Positions 30,577-39,818 are shown, numbered from the stretch's first letter. The stretch is 64,000 nucleotides of DNA from Bhargavaea beijingensis (GCF_900101985.1 NZ_FNAR01000008.1:62001-126000), one strand, 5' to 3'. A program made the numbers and translations. The notes: a model not told the origin generated them from the sequence alone.

Positions 30577-31689
30577 ATGGCAGACCTTTCAGGGCAGTCC
30601 AATGAGCATGAACACGAAATGACTATTGAGGAAATGAAAACACAACTGCTAGAGCAGGGCAAAAAGGCCGGCGAGTTGGCGTTTGATTATGTAACGGAGA
30701 AACTATCCGCTTTTGATATGGAGCCGGATCACTTCGAGGAATTCCTTGATCAACTCGAGGAACAGGGAATTGAAATCGAGCGCAAAGGAAAGGGCCAGAA
30801 AGGCGAGGATGGCGAGGAAGAAGAATTCGATCTCAACGATCTGAGCGTGCCGCCCGGAGTCAAAATCAATGACCCTGTCAGAATGTATCTGAAAGAAATC
30901 GGCCGTGTCGACCTCCTTTCTGCGGATGAGGAAATCGCGCTTGCCAAACGTATCGAGGACGGCGATGAGGAAGCGAAAAAACGGCTTGCGGAAGCCAACC
31001 TGCGGCTCGTCGTGTCGATTGCCAAGCGCTACGTGGGGCGGGGCATGCTTTTCCTCGACCTGATTCAGGAAGGGAATATGGGCCTGATCAAAGCGGTTGA
31101 GAAATTCGATTACCGTAAAGGTTTCAAATTCAGTACGTACGCAACGTGGTGGATACGCCAGGCCATCACACGCGCAATTGCCGACCAGGCGAGGACCATC
31201 CGGATTCCTGTCCATATGGTCGAGACGATCAACAAACTGATCCGCGTCCAGCGTCAGCTTCTCCAGGATCTAGGACGCGAACCGACTCCTGAGGAAATCG
31301 GTGAAGAGATGGACCTTCCGGCGGAAAAAGTCCGGGAGATCCTGAAAATTGCCCAGGAGCCGGTCTCCCTTGAGACCCCGATCGGGGAAGAAGACGATTC
31401 TCACCTCGGGGACTTTATCGAAGATTCAGAGGCGCAGTCACCGTCTGACCATGCTGCCTATGAATTGCTTAAAGAGCAGCTTGAAGACGTCCTGGATACC
31501 CTGACTGACCGTGAGGAGAATGTGCTTCGTCTTCGCTTCGGATTGGATGACGGCAGGACCAGAACGTTGGAAGAAGTCGGAAAAGTGTTTGGCGTCACCC
31601 GTGAACGGATCCGTCAAATCGAGGCCAAGGCACTTCGTAAGCTTCGTCACCCTTCCCGTTCCAAGCGCCTGAAGGATTTTCTTGAATAA
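30577..31689 (+). CDS. rpoD: RNA polymerase primary sigma factor SigA
   Basis: The housekeeping sigma factor, 370 residues. An acidic N-terminal region 1.1 covers about 1-90. Region 1.2 begins near [12 protein letters not shown] and region 2 contains [17 protein letters not shown] and [16 protein letters not shown]. Region 3 and region 4 follow, with the helix-turn-helix [20 protein letters not shown] before the end KDFLE. The ATG lies behind GGAGGAGGAG. It is probably cotranscribed with dnaG and closed by a terminator. Confidence 0.98.
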   Translation: MADLSGQSNEHEHEMTIEEMKTQLLEQGKKAGELAFDYVTEKLSAFDMEPDHFEEFLDQLEEQGIEIERKGKGQKGEDGEEEEFDLNDLSVPPGVKINDPVRMYLKEIGRVDLLSADEEIALAKRIEDGDEEAKKRLAEANLRLVVSIAKRYVGRGMLFLDLIQEGNMGLIKAVEKFDYRKGFKFSTYATWWIRQAITRAIADQARTIRIPVHMVETINKLIRVQRQLLQDLGREPTPEEIGEEMDLPAEKVREILKIAQEPVSLETPIGEEDDSHLGDFIEDSEAQSPSDHAAYELLKEQLEDVLDTLTDREENVLRLRFGLDDGRTRTLEEVGKVFGVTRERIRQIEAKALRKLRHPSRSKRLKDFLE

Positions 31690-31702
31690 TGAATCAGCTA
31701 TC

Positions 31703-31730
31703 CGCGGTTCCTCTTGGGACCGCGTTTTTT
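31703..31730 (+). terminator. Terminator after rpoD
   Basis: CGCGGT pairs with ACCGCG around a short C/G-extended loop, followed by TTTTTT, 13 bp after the stop. Confidence 0.85.
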
Positions 31731-31812
31731 ATATTCCCGAAACGGTATCGCCTGCAGGCGTAAAATGTGATAAGCGGGGATACACGAAACCCTTTGAATC
31801 TTTCATTCGAGG

Positions 31813-31842
31813 TTGTTAAGCGAGCGCTCGTTCAGTTATACT
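31813..31842 (+). promoter_or_regulatory. Promoter of the acyl-CoA dehydrogenase gene
   Basis: TTGTTA, 18-bp spacer, TATACT, 37 bp before the ATG. The whole spacer is filled by a palindromic operator. Confidence 0.65.
31819..31834 (+). promoter_or_regulatory. TetR-type palindromic operator in the promoter spacer
   Basis: AGCGAGCGCTCGTTCA, with a perfect CGAGCGCTCG core. Palindromes of this kind between -35 and -10 are typical of TetR-family regulators of fatty-acid or branched-chain acyl-CoA catabolism. No regulator gene is nearby, so the binding protein is unknown. Confidence 0.6.
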
Positions 31843-31846
31843 GTTT

Positions 31847-31861
31847 TTGAAAGCGTATTCA
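31847..31861 (+). promoter_or_regulatory. cre site (CcpA binding) overlapping the transcript start
   Basis: TTGAAAGCGTATTCA fits the degenerate cre consensus WTGNAANCGNWNNCW at every fixed position. Located 5 bp after the -10 box, it would let CcpA block initiation when preferred sugars are present. Confidence 0.65.
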
Positions 31862-31878
31862 CAAAAGGGGGATGCAAT

Positions 31879-33018
31879 ATGAACTTTGATCTGACTGATG
31901 AGCAGCAGATGATCCGAAAGACGATCAGGGAATTTGCCGACGAGGTCGTAGCTCCGGGGGCGATTGGGCGCGACAGGACTAAGGAATTCCCAAGAGATAT
32001 TTTCCGGCAGCTTGGGGAAATGGGGATGATGGGCCTTCCGTTTGAGGAAAAGTACGGCGGAGCCGGTGCCGATACAATCAGCTTTGCCATCGTGACGGAG
32101 GAGCTCAGCCGGGCATGCGCATCCACGGGAATCACTTACTCTGCACATATTTCACTTGGGGGAGCTCCATTGAACCTGTTCGGGACGGAGGAGCAAAAGC
32201 AACAGTATCTTGTGCCGATCTGTACGGGCGAATCGCTCGGTGCATTTGGCCTGACCGAGCCGAATGCAGGCTCCGATGCAGGGGGCACGCAAACGACGGC
32301 GAAGCCGGAGGGGGACGACTTCGTCATCAATGGCAGCAAGGTTTTCATCACCAATGCCAGCTATGCCAAGCACCTTGCACTTACCGCCATCACCGGAACG
32401 GAAGACGGAAAAAAGGAGATTTCCGCAGTCATTGTCCCGACCGATGCGGATGGATTCCAGGTAATCGACAATTATGAAAAGATGGGACTGAACGCTTCGA
32501 ATACAACGGAGCTCGTTCTTGAAAATGTCCGGGTACCGCAGGAAAACCTGCTTGGGAAGCGGGGCAATGGCTTCCGCCAGTTTCTGGTCACGCTGGATGG
32601 CGGCCGGATCGGAATCGGCGCGATGGCGGTCGGAATCGCACAAGCAGCGTTTGACAGGTCTCTCCAATATGCTAAGGAACGCAAACAGTTTGGGCGAGCC
32701 ATTGCAGATTTCCAGGTTAATCAGTTTAAATTGGCGGATATGGCCCTGAAGATCGAACTGGCGAGAAACATGGTATATAAAGCTGCTTGGCTTAAAGACG
32801 AGGGACGCCCGTTTTCTAAGGAAGCTGCGATGTGCAAGCTTTATGCATCTGAAATCGCCATGGAAGTGGCTGATGAGGCCATCCAGCTTCATGGTGGTTA
32901 TGGTTACATGAAGGAGTATGAGGTCGAGCGCTATATGCGTGACGCGAAGCTTCTGGAAATCGGTGAGGGAACGTCCGAAGTCCAGCATCTCGTGATTGCG
33001 CGCCAGATCGGTGTGTAA
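31879..33018 (+). CDS. Acyl-CoA dehydrogenase (short/branched-chain type)
   Basis: An FAD enzyme that oxidises acyl-CoA to enoyl-CoA and passes electrons to ETF, 379 residues. Visible are the N-terminal helical domain, the flavin loop GLTEPNAGSDAGG near 125, an ITNASYAKH segment near 155, the RKQFGRAIADFQVNQFKLADMA segment split across the C-terminal helices, and LHGGYGYMKEYEVERYMRDA near 336. The likely catalytic glutamate is in IGEGTSEVQ. Substrate length cannot be fixed from sequence. The ATG is 8 bp after GGGGG. It stands alone between rpoD and cccA, where Bacillus has no such gene, and carries its own double control. Confidence 0.93.
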   Translation: MNFDLTDEQQMIRKTIREFADEVVAPGAIGRDRTKEFPRDIFRQLGEMGMMGLPFEEKYGGAGADTISFAIVTEELSRACASTGITYSAHISLGGAPLNLFGTEEQKQQYLVPICTGESLGAFGLTEPNAGSDAGGTQTTAKPEGDDFVINGSKVFITNASYAKHLALTAITGTEDGKKEISAVIVPTDADGFQVIDNYEKMGLNASNTTELVLENVRVPQENLLGKRGNGFRQFLVTLDGGRIGIGAMAVGIAQAAFDRSLQYAKERKQFGRAIADFQVNQFKLADMALKIELARNMVYKAAWLKDEGRPFSKEAAMCKLYASEIAMEVADEAIQLHGGYGYMKEYEVERYMRDAKLLEIGEGTSEVQHLVIARQIGV

Positions 33019-33085
33019 GTCACCGGACTTCCATCGGACTTTTGCCGAATTTGTCACAAAGTCGCAAAACTTTCCCGGCTAATGC

Positions 33086-33114
33086 TTTCAGTTTTCAGGG
33101 GAATGCAGTACAAT
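33086..33114 (+). promoter_or_regulatory. Probable promoter of the cytochrome c gene
   Basis: TTTCAG, 17-bp spacer, TACAAT, 60 bp before the ATG. Good -10, weak -35. Confidence 0.5.
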
Positions 33115-33173
33115 ATGTATTGTTCACTGTATATAACTGTACAGCTATCTCACGGAAAAGGGGGTTTTAGTCG

Positions 33174-33578
33174 ATGAACAGAAATCCTGTCGTACCTTAT
33201 ATCCTGATCATGGCCCTCGGGATCGGCCTTATTTTCTTCATGTCTCTGTACGGGCTGGATAACCAGAAGGAAATCGCAGCCGACCAAGAGCAATCCGAGG
33301 ATAGCGGTGGCGATACCGCTACAGGCGAGGCCGGTGGAGAAGGCGGAGACGAAGCTTCCTCCGGTGACTTCGATCCAGAGGCACTTGCACAAGGTAAGTG
33401 TGTTTCTTGCCACGGCCAGAACTACGAAGGCGGAGTGGGTCCAAGCCTGGTTGGCGTTGATTTGAGCGCTGACGAAGTCAAAGACGTTCTGAAGAACGGT
33501 AAAGGCGCGATGCCTGGCGGTCTCGTCCCGGACGAGAACCTCGATGCGATGGCTGAATGGGTGCTATCGCTTCAATAA
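33174..33578 (+). CDS. cccA: Membrane-anchored cytochrome c550
   Basis: A small c-type cytochrome that carries electrons on the outer face of the membrane, 134 residues. One N-terminal membrane anchor (about 8-26) is followed by a flexible Gly/Glu/Asp-rich linker (about 30-66) and a heme domain with CVSCH near 75-79. The likely axial Met lies in GAMPGG near 110. It keeps the B. subtilis position between the sigA region and yqfN (trmK), although an acyl-CoA dehydrogenase gene is inserted before it. It is monocistronic, with a promoter and a strong terminator. Confidence 0.93.
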   Translation: MNRNPVVPYILIMALGIGLIFFMSLYGLDNQKEIAADQEQSEDSGGDTATGEAGGEGGDEASSGDFDPEALAQGKCVSCHGQNYEGGVGPSLVGVDLSADEVKDVLKNGKGAMPGGLVPDENLDAMAEWVLSLQ

Positions 33579-33593
33579 TGAACTCGCTCTAGG

Positions 33594-33625
33594 AGCCCTT
33601 ATCCTGATTTCCGGATAAGGGCTTT
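33594..33625 (+). terminator. Terminator after cccA
   Basis: AGCCCTTATCC pairs perfectly with GGATAAGGGCT around a short loop, then TTTAACATTTT. Confidence 0.85.
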
Positions 33626-33673
33626 AACATTTTGCTCATAGTCGTTTACAATTTCACAAGGAGGTGTCGCTAA

Positions 33674-34393
33674 ATGAATGTCAACAAGCTGTCCAAGCGG
33701 CTGCAGACAGTCGCTTCTTACATCGGACAGGATGCCGTCCTGGCGGATATCGGAAGCGACCACGCCTACCTGCCGGCCCACCTGGCACTTAGGGGCCGGA
33801 TTCGCAGGGGCATTGCCGGGGAAGTGGCCAAGGGACCTTATGACTCCGCGGTAACGACAATCCGGGAGACGGGCCTTGACGGAAAAGTCGAAGCGAGACT
33901 GGCAGACGGACTTGAGGCCATCCGTGAAGAAGACGGTGTGGACACGATTTCCATAGCAGGAATGGGTGGGCCGCTGATCGCCTCGATATTGGAAAAACGA
34001 AAAAACCGGCTGAAGGGTGTCCGCCGCCTGGTTCTTCAGCCGAACATCCATGCTGTGGCAATCCGCTCATGGGCGATGACGAACGGCTGGCATATCACAG
34101 AAGAAGACATCTTCGAAGAAGACGGAAAGATCTATGAAGTGCTTGTGCTTGAACGGGGAACGTCCGTTTATGATGACTCCGAGCTGAGGTTCGGGCCGAT
34201 CCTGTCCAAGAGGCAGCCGCCCGCATTCAGGAAAAAGTGGGCGCATGAAGCAGCTTCACTCCAGAAAATTTTGGAGCAGATGAAGGTAGCAACCCCTTCA
34301 GCGGAGCGTGAGGCAAAAGAAAGAGAACTGAAGCGCTCACTTGATCAAATCATGGAGGTGCTCGCGAATGGAGAAAAAAGCGACCGTCAATGA
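33674..34393 (+). CDS. trmK: tRNA (adenine22-N1)-methyltransferase TrmK
   Basis: TrmK methylates N1 of A22 in the tRNA D-loop region. The 239-residue protein begins with a class I SAM domain (VLADIGSDHAYLPAHL near 20), a SIAGMGGPLI motif near 95 and the LQPNIHAVAIRSW segment near 118. A C-terminal coiled-coil helix carries the KRSLDQIMEVL end. The ATG lies behind AAGGAGGTG. The gene overlaps yqfO by 26 bp, as in Bacillus (yqfN-yqfO). Confidence 0.93.
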   Translation: MNVNKLSKRLQTVASYIGQDAVLADIGSDHAYLPAHLALRGRIRRGIAGEVAKGPYDSAVTTIRETGLDGKVEARLADGLEAIREEDGVDTISIAGMGGPLIASILEKRKNRLKGVRRLVLQPNIHAVAIRSWAMTNGWHITEEDIFEEDGKIYEVLVLERGTSVYDDSELRFGPILSKRQPPAFRKKWAHEAASLQKILEQMKVATPSAEREAKERELKRSLDQIMEVLANGEKSDRQ

Positions 34394-35489
34394 CATCATT
34401 CGCCTGATGGAAAATTGGGCGCCGAAAAAATTCGCGTATGACTGGGATCCCGTAGGTCTTCAGATCGGAAGGCCGGATGCCTCTGCCGGAAAGGTCCTTG
34501 TTACTTTGGACGTGACAGAAGAGGTGGTCATCGAGGCGGCTGAAGCGGGCGCCGGGTTGATCATCGCCCATCATCCGCCGCTTTTCCGCCCGTTGAAGTC
34601 GGTCAGGACCGACACACCGAACGGCCGGATCGTGGAACTGTGCCTGCGCCATGGAATCTCTGTGTATGTATCCCATACCAATCTTGATGTTGCACCGGGC
34701 GGCGTGAACGACATGCTTGCGCAAAAACTCGGGCTTTCCGGAATCTCGATCATGGAAGAGACCTATAGGGAGCCGCTGTTCAAGCTGGCTGTTTTCACGC
34801 CGCATGACAGCGTTGAGAAGGTCCGTAAGGCCCTCGGCGATGCAGGCGCCGGTGCAATCGGAGAGTACACACACTGTAGCTATGAGCTGGAGGGGACGGG
34901 ACGCTTCACCCCGTCGGAAGGGGCCGACCCTTACATCGGGAGCGTGGGCAAAGAGGAGGCGGTCTCCGAAACGAAGATCGAGGTGGTGCTCACCGGTTCG
35001 ATCCGCACGCGGGTCGAGCAGGCCATGATCGAAGCCCATCCTTATGAAGAGCCGGCCTATGACTTTTTCGTGCTCGACCAGAGACTCGAGGAATACGGAA
35101 TCGGGCGTGTCGGACATCTTCCAGAAGCGATGTCCCTGGAATCGTTCGCAGAGCATGTCAAAGAACGCCTTGGCGTTCCGGCTCTCCGTGCAGTGGATGG
35201 AGGAAACGAAAAAATCCGGACCGTGGCGGTGCTGGGAGGATCCGGTGCCAAGTACGTCGGTGCCGCTATCGGTAAAAAGGCGGATGTGCTCGTGACGGGA
35301 GACATCGATTTCCATTCGGCACAGGACGCCGCAAATCTCGGACTCTCCATTGTCGATCCCGGACACCACATCGAACGGATCATGGTCGGAGGAGTCAGGG
35401 AGCGCCTGGAAAAGGACGCGGAAAAAGCCGGCATCAGCTGCGGATTCATCGAATCGGCAATTGTCACAGAACCATTCAAGTTCATGTAA
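34368..35489 (+). CDS. yqfO: Nif3-like dinuclear metal-centre protein YqfO
   Basis: A GTP cyclohydrolase I type 2/Nif3-family protein with a dinuclear metal site; its cellular reaction is unsettled. The 373-residue protein has the N-terminal Nif3 half with IIAHHPPLF near 65 and SHTNLDVAPGGVND near 104. A PII-like insert domain covers about 135-235. The C-terminal half has the metal motif VTGDIDFHSAQDA near 313 and DPGHHIE near 335. I use the ATG at 34368, 8 bp behind GGAGGTG. It overlaps trmK, so the pair is probably coupled. Confidence 0.92.
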   Translation: MEKKATVNDIIRLMENWAPKKFAYDWDPVGLQIGRPDASAGKVLVTLDVTEEVVIEAAEAGAGLIIAHHPPLFRPLKSVRTDTPNGRIVELCLRHGISVYVSHTNLDVAPGGVNDMLAQKLGLSGISIMEETYREPLFKLAVFTPHDSVEKVRKALGDAGAGAIGEYTHCSYELEGTGRFTPSEGADPYIGSVGKEEAVSETKIEVVLTGSIRTRVEQAMIEAHPYEEPAYDFFVLDQRLEEYGIGRVGHLPEAMSLESFAEHVKERLGVPALRAVDGGNEKIRTVAVLGGSGAKYVGAAIGKKADVLVTGDIDFHSAQDAANLGLSIVDPGHHIERIMVGGVRERLEKDAEKAGISCGFIESAIVTEPFKFM

Positions 35490-35491
35490 AC

Positions 35492-35529
35492 AAAAAACGG
35501 GACTGCCCAATTGGACAGTCCCGTTTTTT
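35492..35529. terminator. Bidirectional terminator between yqfO and ispH
   Basis: AAAAAACGGGACTG and CAGTCCCGTTTTTT form one stem with T runs on both strands; it serves both converging genes. Confidence 0.88.
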
Positions 35530-35535
35530 CTGTTC

Positions 35536-36510
35536 TCAAACCGGATAAGGGTCGATCCGTTTAACCGGTTTCGGCTTCCTGATGCGCGGCAGAATTTTTT
35601 CAAGTTGTACTTTGGATGTGTTGTCATGCGTTGAAGAATCATTCACATCGTACTGCTCGAGGAAATTGATGACTTCCTTGACAATCGGGGTCGGTGTGGA
35701 TGCGCCCGCCGTAACGGCGACAGTCTCAACGCCTTCCAGCCAGGCAAGGTCGATGCCCGAAACATCTTCGACCCGGTAGGAAGGGGTGCCGGCAATTTCA
35801 ATCGAGACTTGGGTAAGCCGGTTGGAGTTGTTGCTCATCGGATCGCCGACAACAATCAGCAGATCGGCATCACCGGCCTGCTCGGCGACGGCTTCCTGCC
35901 GGACTTGTGTTGCCATGCAGATTTCGCGGTGCACCTCCAGATGCGGATAGCGCCCCTTCAGGTGTTCCATGATATCGGCGACGTCCCATTGGCTCATCGT
36001 CGTCTGATTGGTGACCAGAAGTTTTTCAGCATCAATATCCAGCGATTCTGCATCCGCCATCGTCTGGACAAGATGAACTTTGTCCGGCGCGACTCCGATG
36101 GCTCCTTCCGGTTCAGGGTGGCCTTTCTTGCCGATGTAGATAATATCGTAGCCTTCTGCGGTTTTCTCTTCAATCAGGTCGTGAGTACTCGTCACATCGG
36201 GGCATGTTGCGTCAATGGAAACGAGTCCTTTGCGGCGGGCAATCTCGCGGACTTCAGGCGAGACGCCATGCGCAGTGAAAATGACCGTTCCTTCTTCGAC
36301 CTGTTCAAGGATCTCCTTGCGGTTCGGCCCGTCAAGCGTGATGATGCCGTCTTGCTCGAAAGCATCGGTTACATGCTTGTTATGGACAATCATCCCCAAA
36401 ATATATATCGGCCTCGGCAGCGACTTGTCCATGGCGGCGTTCTGGGCGATGACCATCGCGTCCACGACTCCATAGCAGTAGCCCCTCGGCGAAATCTTGA
36501 TTACATTCAT
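35536..36510 (-). CDS. ispH: 4-hydroxy-3-methylbut-2-enyl diphosphate reductase IspH
   Basis: IspH, the last enzyme of the non-mevalonate pathway, reduces HMBPP to IPP and DMAPP with a 4Fe-4S cluster. The 324-residue protein starts [15 protein letters not shown], giving cluster Cys12. It has the TAHGVSP motif, [11 protein letters not shown] (second cysteine) and a third cysteine in [11 protein letters not shown] choose the ATG at 36510, 8 bp after AGGAG; a GTG at 36519 would overlap that site. The companion enzyme IspG is encoded at 42492-43619. Confidence 0.97.
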   Translation of the reverse strand: MNVIKISPRGYCYGVVDAMVIAQNAAMDKSLPRPIYILGMIVHNKHVTDAFEQDGIITLDGPNRKEILEQVEEGTVIFTAHGVSPEVREIARRKGLVSIDATCPDVTSTHDLIEEKTAEGYDIIYIGKKGHPEPEGAIGVAPDKVHLVQTMADAESLDIDAEKLLVTNQTTMSQWDVADIMEHLKGRYPHLEVHREICMATQVRQEAVAEQAGDADLLIVVGDPMSNNSNRLTQVSIEIAGTPSYRVEDVSGIDLAWLEGVETVAVTAGASTPTPIVKEVINFLEQYDVNDSSTHDNTSKVQLEKILPRIRKPKPVKRIDPYPV

Positions 36511-36539
36511 GGATTTCACTCCTTCAGGTCACTGCCCCT

Positions 36540-36568
36540 ATTATAGCCGAGCGTGGCCGCGGATTCAA
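36540..36568 (-). promoter_or_regulatory. SigA-type promoter of ispH
   Basis: TTGAAT, 17-bp spacer, TATAAT on the minus strand, 30 bp before the ATG. Confidence 0.85.
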
Positions 36569-36572
36569 AGAT

Positions 36573-37064
36573 TCAAATGGGCGGCTGGAAAATCCGGGGT
36601 ACGGAACTGCCGTCAGAGCGTGGAGCAGGGGCTTCAGGAGACTGTTGGGCAGTATTCGGTGCTGTTCTGTTTCCGGCGCCGGCCGAAGGTGTTCCTGAAA
36701 ATCCGCGGTAGATCTGAAGCAGTGCAGGGATATTCTGCATCATCGGGCTGAGCTGGTTGATCAGCGGCGAAAGCTGCTGGGCAGTGGAGAGGAACCTGTC
36801 GGCCGTCCTCATATAAGATTCGATCCGTGACATTCCCTGTCCCTGGCCACCGGGATTTCCGGTGATTCCTAACGACCCGCCCGGGGCTCCGCGGCCTCCT
36901 GCAGCTCCGACCCCTCCTCTGCCGAACCCGCCCGGACCAAAGCCGGGATTTCTACCGAAGCCGGCAGCCGGACCGTTGAACATTCCGCGCTGTGGGGGAG
37001 GTCCGAACGGCATCCGCGGGGGGCTTCCGCCGCCTGAAAACGGGTAAAATGACTGATATCGCAT
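36573..37064 (-). CDS. YqfQ/VrrA-like glycine-rich protein
   Basis: A 163-residue protein with two different halves. Residues about 5-75 are low-complexity and rich in Gly, Pro, Phe and Arg, with FGPG/GFGR-like short repeats. Residues about 80-125 form a helical, conserved-looking part (RIESYMRTADRFLSTAQQLSPL, here split), and the tail is Pro/Ser-rich. Size and position between ispH and cshB match B. subtilis yqfQ and the Bacillus anthracis vrrA gene, known for its variable repeats. Its function is unknown, possibly at the spore or cell surface. The ATG at 37064 follows AAAGGAG. Confidence 0.75.
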   Translation of the reverse strand: MRYQSFYPFSGGGSPPRMPFGPPPQRGMFNGPAAGFGRNPGFGPGGFGRGGVGAAGGRGAPGGSLGITGNPGGQGQGMSRIESYMRTADRFLSTAQQLSPLINQLSPMMQNIPALLQIYRGFSGTPSAGAGNRTAPNTAQQSPEAPAPRSDGSSVPRIFQPPI

Positions 37065-37216
37065 CCGGCGGACTCCTTTCATCAAAATACTCTCTCCCTA
37101 AATCATATGCAGAGCCTTCCGCATTGCCACTGATTCCGGATTTCGGCCTATCCGCAACAAACGGGAGAATCCGGCCCGCCTGTGTTAAAATAAAGGACAG
37201 TTGAGGAGGAAAACGT

Positions 37217-38524
37217 ATGCTGAAATTCACAGAAATGAAACTCCAGCCTTTTCTGCAGGATGCCATCCGCAGAATCGGTTTTGAAGCGCCGACCCCGGTG
37301 CAGGAATCGATCATCCCGCTCATGCTGGCCGGAAAAAGCGCCATCGGACAGGCTCATACCGGTACGGGGAAGACGCACAGCTTCCTGATCCCGATTGTCG
37401 AGCGCATCAATCCGGATGCCGATGCAGTACAGGCAGTGATTGCTGCGCCGACAAGGGAACTGGCAGAACAGATCCACTCGGAACTTTTGAAGCTGACTGA
37501 AGGGACAAGCATCCGCTCCGGGCTTTTCATGGGCGGCACGGACAAACAGCGTTCCATCGATAAGCTGAAGACACAGCCGCAAGTCGCTGTCGGCACACCC
37601 GGAAGGCTGCGGGACCTTGTCCAGGAGGATGCCCTCCTGGCCCACACGGCCAACGTTCTGGTCATCGATGAAGCCGACCTGGCGTTTGATATGGGGTATA
37701 TCGAGGATATCGACCAAGTGGCCTCGCGGATGCCGAAAGATCTCGAGATGTATGTGTTCTCGGCGACCATTCCGGAAAAGCTCAAGCCATTCCTGAACAA
37801 GTATATGGAATCGCCCGAGCATGTGCGGATCGGCGAGCGCCGTCCTGTTGCGGAAGGGATCGAGTTTCCGCTGGTCCCGGTAAGGAGCATGGACCGCAAA
37901 AAGAAACTGCTCCTAGTCATGGAAGGGCTGAATCCCTACCTGGCCATCATTTTCACGAACACCCGGAAAGAAGCGGAAGAGGTCGGGGAATATCTGTCTT
38001 CGAACGGAATCAAGACAGGGCGCATCCACGGGGACCTGACTCCCCGTGAGCGCCGGAAGATGATGAACCGGGTCCGCGACCTGGAATTCGAGTACATCGT
38101 CGCGACCGACCTGGCTTCCCGGGGAATCGATATCCCTGGTGTCAGCCATGTCATCAACTACAACCTGCCTGAGGACCTGGAATTCTTCATCCACCGCTCC
38201 GGTCGGACAGCAAGGGCCGGCTTGCAGGGAACTGTCATTACGCTCTATGAGCCTTCGGACGATGACGCAATCGTGCGCATTGAAAAGATGGGCGTGCCAT
38301 TTGTCCACCGCGACGTCAAAAACGGGGAATGGATCGAGCTGAAGGAACGGCATGCGCGCTCCACCCGGCAAAAGACCGACCGGGAACTGGACGAAAAAAT
38401 ACGGCGACAGGTCAGGAAGCCATCGAAAGTCAAGCCCGGCTATAAGAAAAAGATTGAAAAGCAAGTGGCCGATATCCGGCGCAAAGAAAAGCGCAAGGAA
38501 CTCCGGCAGGGAAGGAGAAAGTAA
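37217..38524 (+). CDS. cshB: DEAD-box RNA helicase CshB
   Basis: An ATP-dependent RNA helicase linked to cold adaptation and RNA turnover, 435 residues. The motifs appear in order: Q-motif FEAPTPVQ, motif I AHTGTGKT near 52, PTRELAEQ near 82, TPGRL near 130, motif II DEAD near 155, motif III SAT near 184, and [10 protein letters not shown] near 325. The C-terminal tail is strongly basic. The start ATG lies behind GAGGAGG. nfo begins 1 bp after its stop, the yqfR-yqfS pair of Bacillus. Confidence 0.95.
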   Translation: MLKFTEMKLQPFLQDAIRRIGFEAPTPVQESIIPLMLAGKSAIGQAHTGTGKTHSFLIPIVERINPDADAVQAVIAAPTRELAEQIHSELLKLTEGTSIRSGLFMGGTDKQRSIDKLKTQPQVAVGTPGRLRDLVQEDALLAHTANVLVIDEADLAFDMGYIEDIDQVASRMPKDLEMYVFSATIPEKLKPFLNKYMESPEHVRIGERRPVAEGIEFPLVPVRSMDRKKKLLLVMEGLNPYLAIIFTNTRKEAEEVGEYLSSNGIKTGRIHGDLTPRERRKMMNRVRDLEFEYIVATDLASRGIDIPGVSHVINYNLPEDLEFFIHRSGRTARAGLQGTVITLYEPSDDDAIVRIEKMGVPFVHRDVKNGEWIELKERHARSTRQKTDRELDEKIRRQVRKPSKVKPGYKKKIEKQVADIRRKEKRKELRQGRRK

Positions 38525-38525
38525 C

Positions 38526-39413
38526 GTGCTGATTGGTTCACATGTATCCATGAGCGGCAAAAAGATGCTGCTCGGGGCCAGCGAGGAAGCGGCCTCCTAC
38601 GGTGCATCGACGTTCATGATTTACACCGGGGCTCCCCAGAATACAAGGCGCAAGCCGGTTGAGGAGCTGAATATTGCAGCCGGCCGCCTTCATATGGAAG
38701 AACACGGTCTTTCGAACATTGTTGTCCATGCTCCATACATCATCAATATCGGGAATACGGTCAAGCCGGAAACATTCGAACTCGGCGTGAACTTCCTGCA
38801 AAGCGAAATCGAACGGACGGCTGCCCTCGGTGCCGACCAGATTGTCCTGCACCCGGGGGCCCATGTAGGAGAGGGAACCGATAAAGGAATTGCAAAAATC
38901 ATCGAAGGCCTCAATCAAGTGCTTCAGGCGGAAGCCCCGGTCAGGATCGCTCTTGAGACGATGGCGGGCAAGGGCTCGGAATGCGGATGTTCATTCGATG
39001 AATTGGCAAGGATCATCGACGGTGTGGAACGGAACGATCGGCTGACTGTCTGCTTTGACACCTGCCACGTCCACGATTCGGGGTATGACATCGTTAACGA
39101 CCTTGATCAGGTGCTGACAGAATTCGATCAGACAATCGGTCTGGACCGGATTTCGGTCATCCACGTCAACGACAGCAAAAACGAGCGGGGAGCGAGAAAA
39201 GACCGGCACGAGAACATCGGCTTTGGGCATATCGGCTTCGAGGCATTGGCAAGGATCGTACACCTTCCCGAATTTGCGGAACTTCCAAAAATCCTTGAGA
39301 CCCCTTGGGTCGGGCCGGATAAGACCAGCCGCAAGGCCCCTTACCGGGATGAAATTGCCATGTTGCTCGAACGATCGTTCAGCCGCGAGCCGATCGAAGC
39401 CCTCATGGTGTAA
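38526..39413 (+). CDS. nfo: Endonuclease IV (AP endonuclease)
   Basis: Nfo cuts DNA at abasic sites in base-excision repair. The 295-residue TIM-barrel enzyme starts [15 protein letters not shown]. Zinc-ligand motifs include [63 protein letters not shown] and [10 protein letters not shown] start at the GTG at 38526, about 8 bp behind AAGGAG; the longer frame upstream is a shadow of the cshB tail. It is probably cotranscribed with cshB. Confidence 0.96.
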   Translation: MLIGSHVSMSGKKMLLGASEEAASYGASTFMIYTGAPQNTRRKPVEELNIAAGRLHMEEHGLSNIVVHAPYIINIGNTVKPETFELGVNFLQSEIERTAALGADQIVLHPGAHVGEGTDKGIAKIIEGLNQVLQAEAPVRIALETMAGKGSECGCSFDELARIIDGVERNDRLTVCFDTCHVHDSGYDIVNDLDQVLTEFDQTIGLDRISVIHVNDSKNERGARKDRHENIGFGHIGFEALARIVHLPEFAELPKILETPWVGPDKTSRKAPYRDEIAMLLERSFSREPIEALMV

Positions 39414-39417
39414 ACAG

Positions 39418-39467
39418 AATCAGGCTGCCTGCGCGTCCCGTACGGACGCAACGGCAGCCTGATTTTC
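39418..39467. terminator. Bidirectional terminator between nfo and the yqfT-like gene
   Basis: AATCAGGCTGCC pairs with GGCAGCCTGATT around a loop that itself holds GCGTCC/GGACGC; T-rich on both sides, better on the plus strand (TTTTC). Confidence 0.75.
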
Positions 39468-39481
39468 TGGTTTCCGATGGA

Positions 39482-39718
39482 TTACAGATACTGGTCCATG
39501 ATCCATCGTGTCCGTTCCGGTCCGATAATCGATTCCACTTTCCTGATAAACGGCTCAGGCACTCCTGTCCAGAGAAAGGAAAATGAAATTTCATCAAGAA
39601 GCGGGCGGAGCTTACGGACTTCTCCCGAAGACAGCTGAATCCCGTACTCCAATGCCAGTTCCCTGAGCTCCCGGTCAGACTTTCTTTTCAAATCCGCAAT
39701 CATTCCATTCAAATTCAT
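39482..39718 (-). CDS. Small protein of the DUF2624/YqfT type
   Basis: A 78-residue, mostly helical protein beginning MNLNGMIADLKRKSDRELRE and containing ALEYGIQLSSGEVRKL. The size, position after nfo and the pattern of a short helix followed by a YGI-x-LS segment agree with B. subtilis YqfT (DUF2624), whose function is unknown. I start at the ATG at 39718, 7 bp behind GGAGG, rather than at the longer in-frame ATG at 39742. It converges with nfo. The call rests on context plus modest sequence resemblance. Confidence 0.7.
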   Translation of the reverse strand: MNLNGMIADLKRKSDRELRELALEYGIQLSSGEVRKLRPLLDEISFSFLWTGVPEPFIRKVESIIGPERTRWIMDQYL

Positions 39719-39741
39719 CCTGGGCCTCCATTCTAAAATCA

Positions 39742-39770
39742 TTTACAACAAGAAGGAACTGTACTATACT
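39742..39770 (+). promoter_or_regulatory. SigA-type promoter of the znuCB-zur operon
   Basis: TTTACA, 17-bp spacer, TATACT, directly followed by a Zur box. Confidence 0.75.
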
Positions 39771-39779
39771 TCATTGAGT

Positions 39780-39800
39780 AAATCGTAGTCATTCCGAATT
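39780..39800 (+). promoter_or_regulatory. Zur box
   Basis: AAATCGTAGTCATTCCGAAT plus one T, close to the known Bacillus Zur box built from AAATCGTAA and its inverse. It overlaps the transcript start region, so Zur with zinc should repress the operon, including its own gene. Confidence 0.85.
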
Positions 39801-39818
39801 GGAAAAGAGGACGGCAAC

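Noticed and set aside
34350-35642. Open frame of 430 codons antisense to yqfO
   Set aside because: It covers yqfO, which has clear family motifs; His/Asp/Arg-rich shadow sequence.
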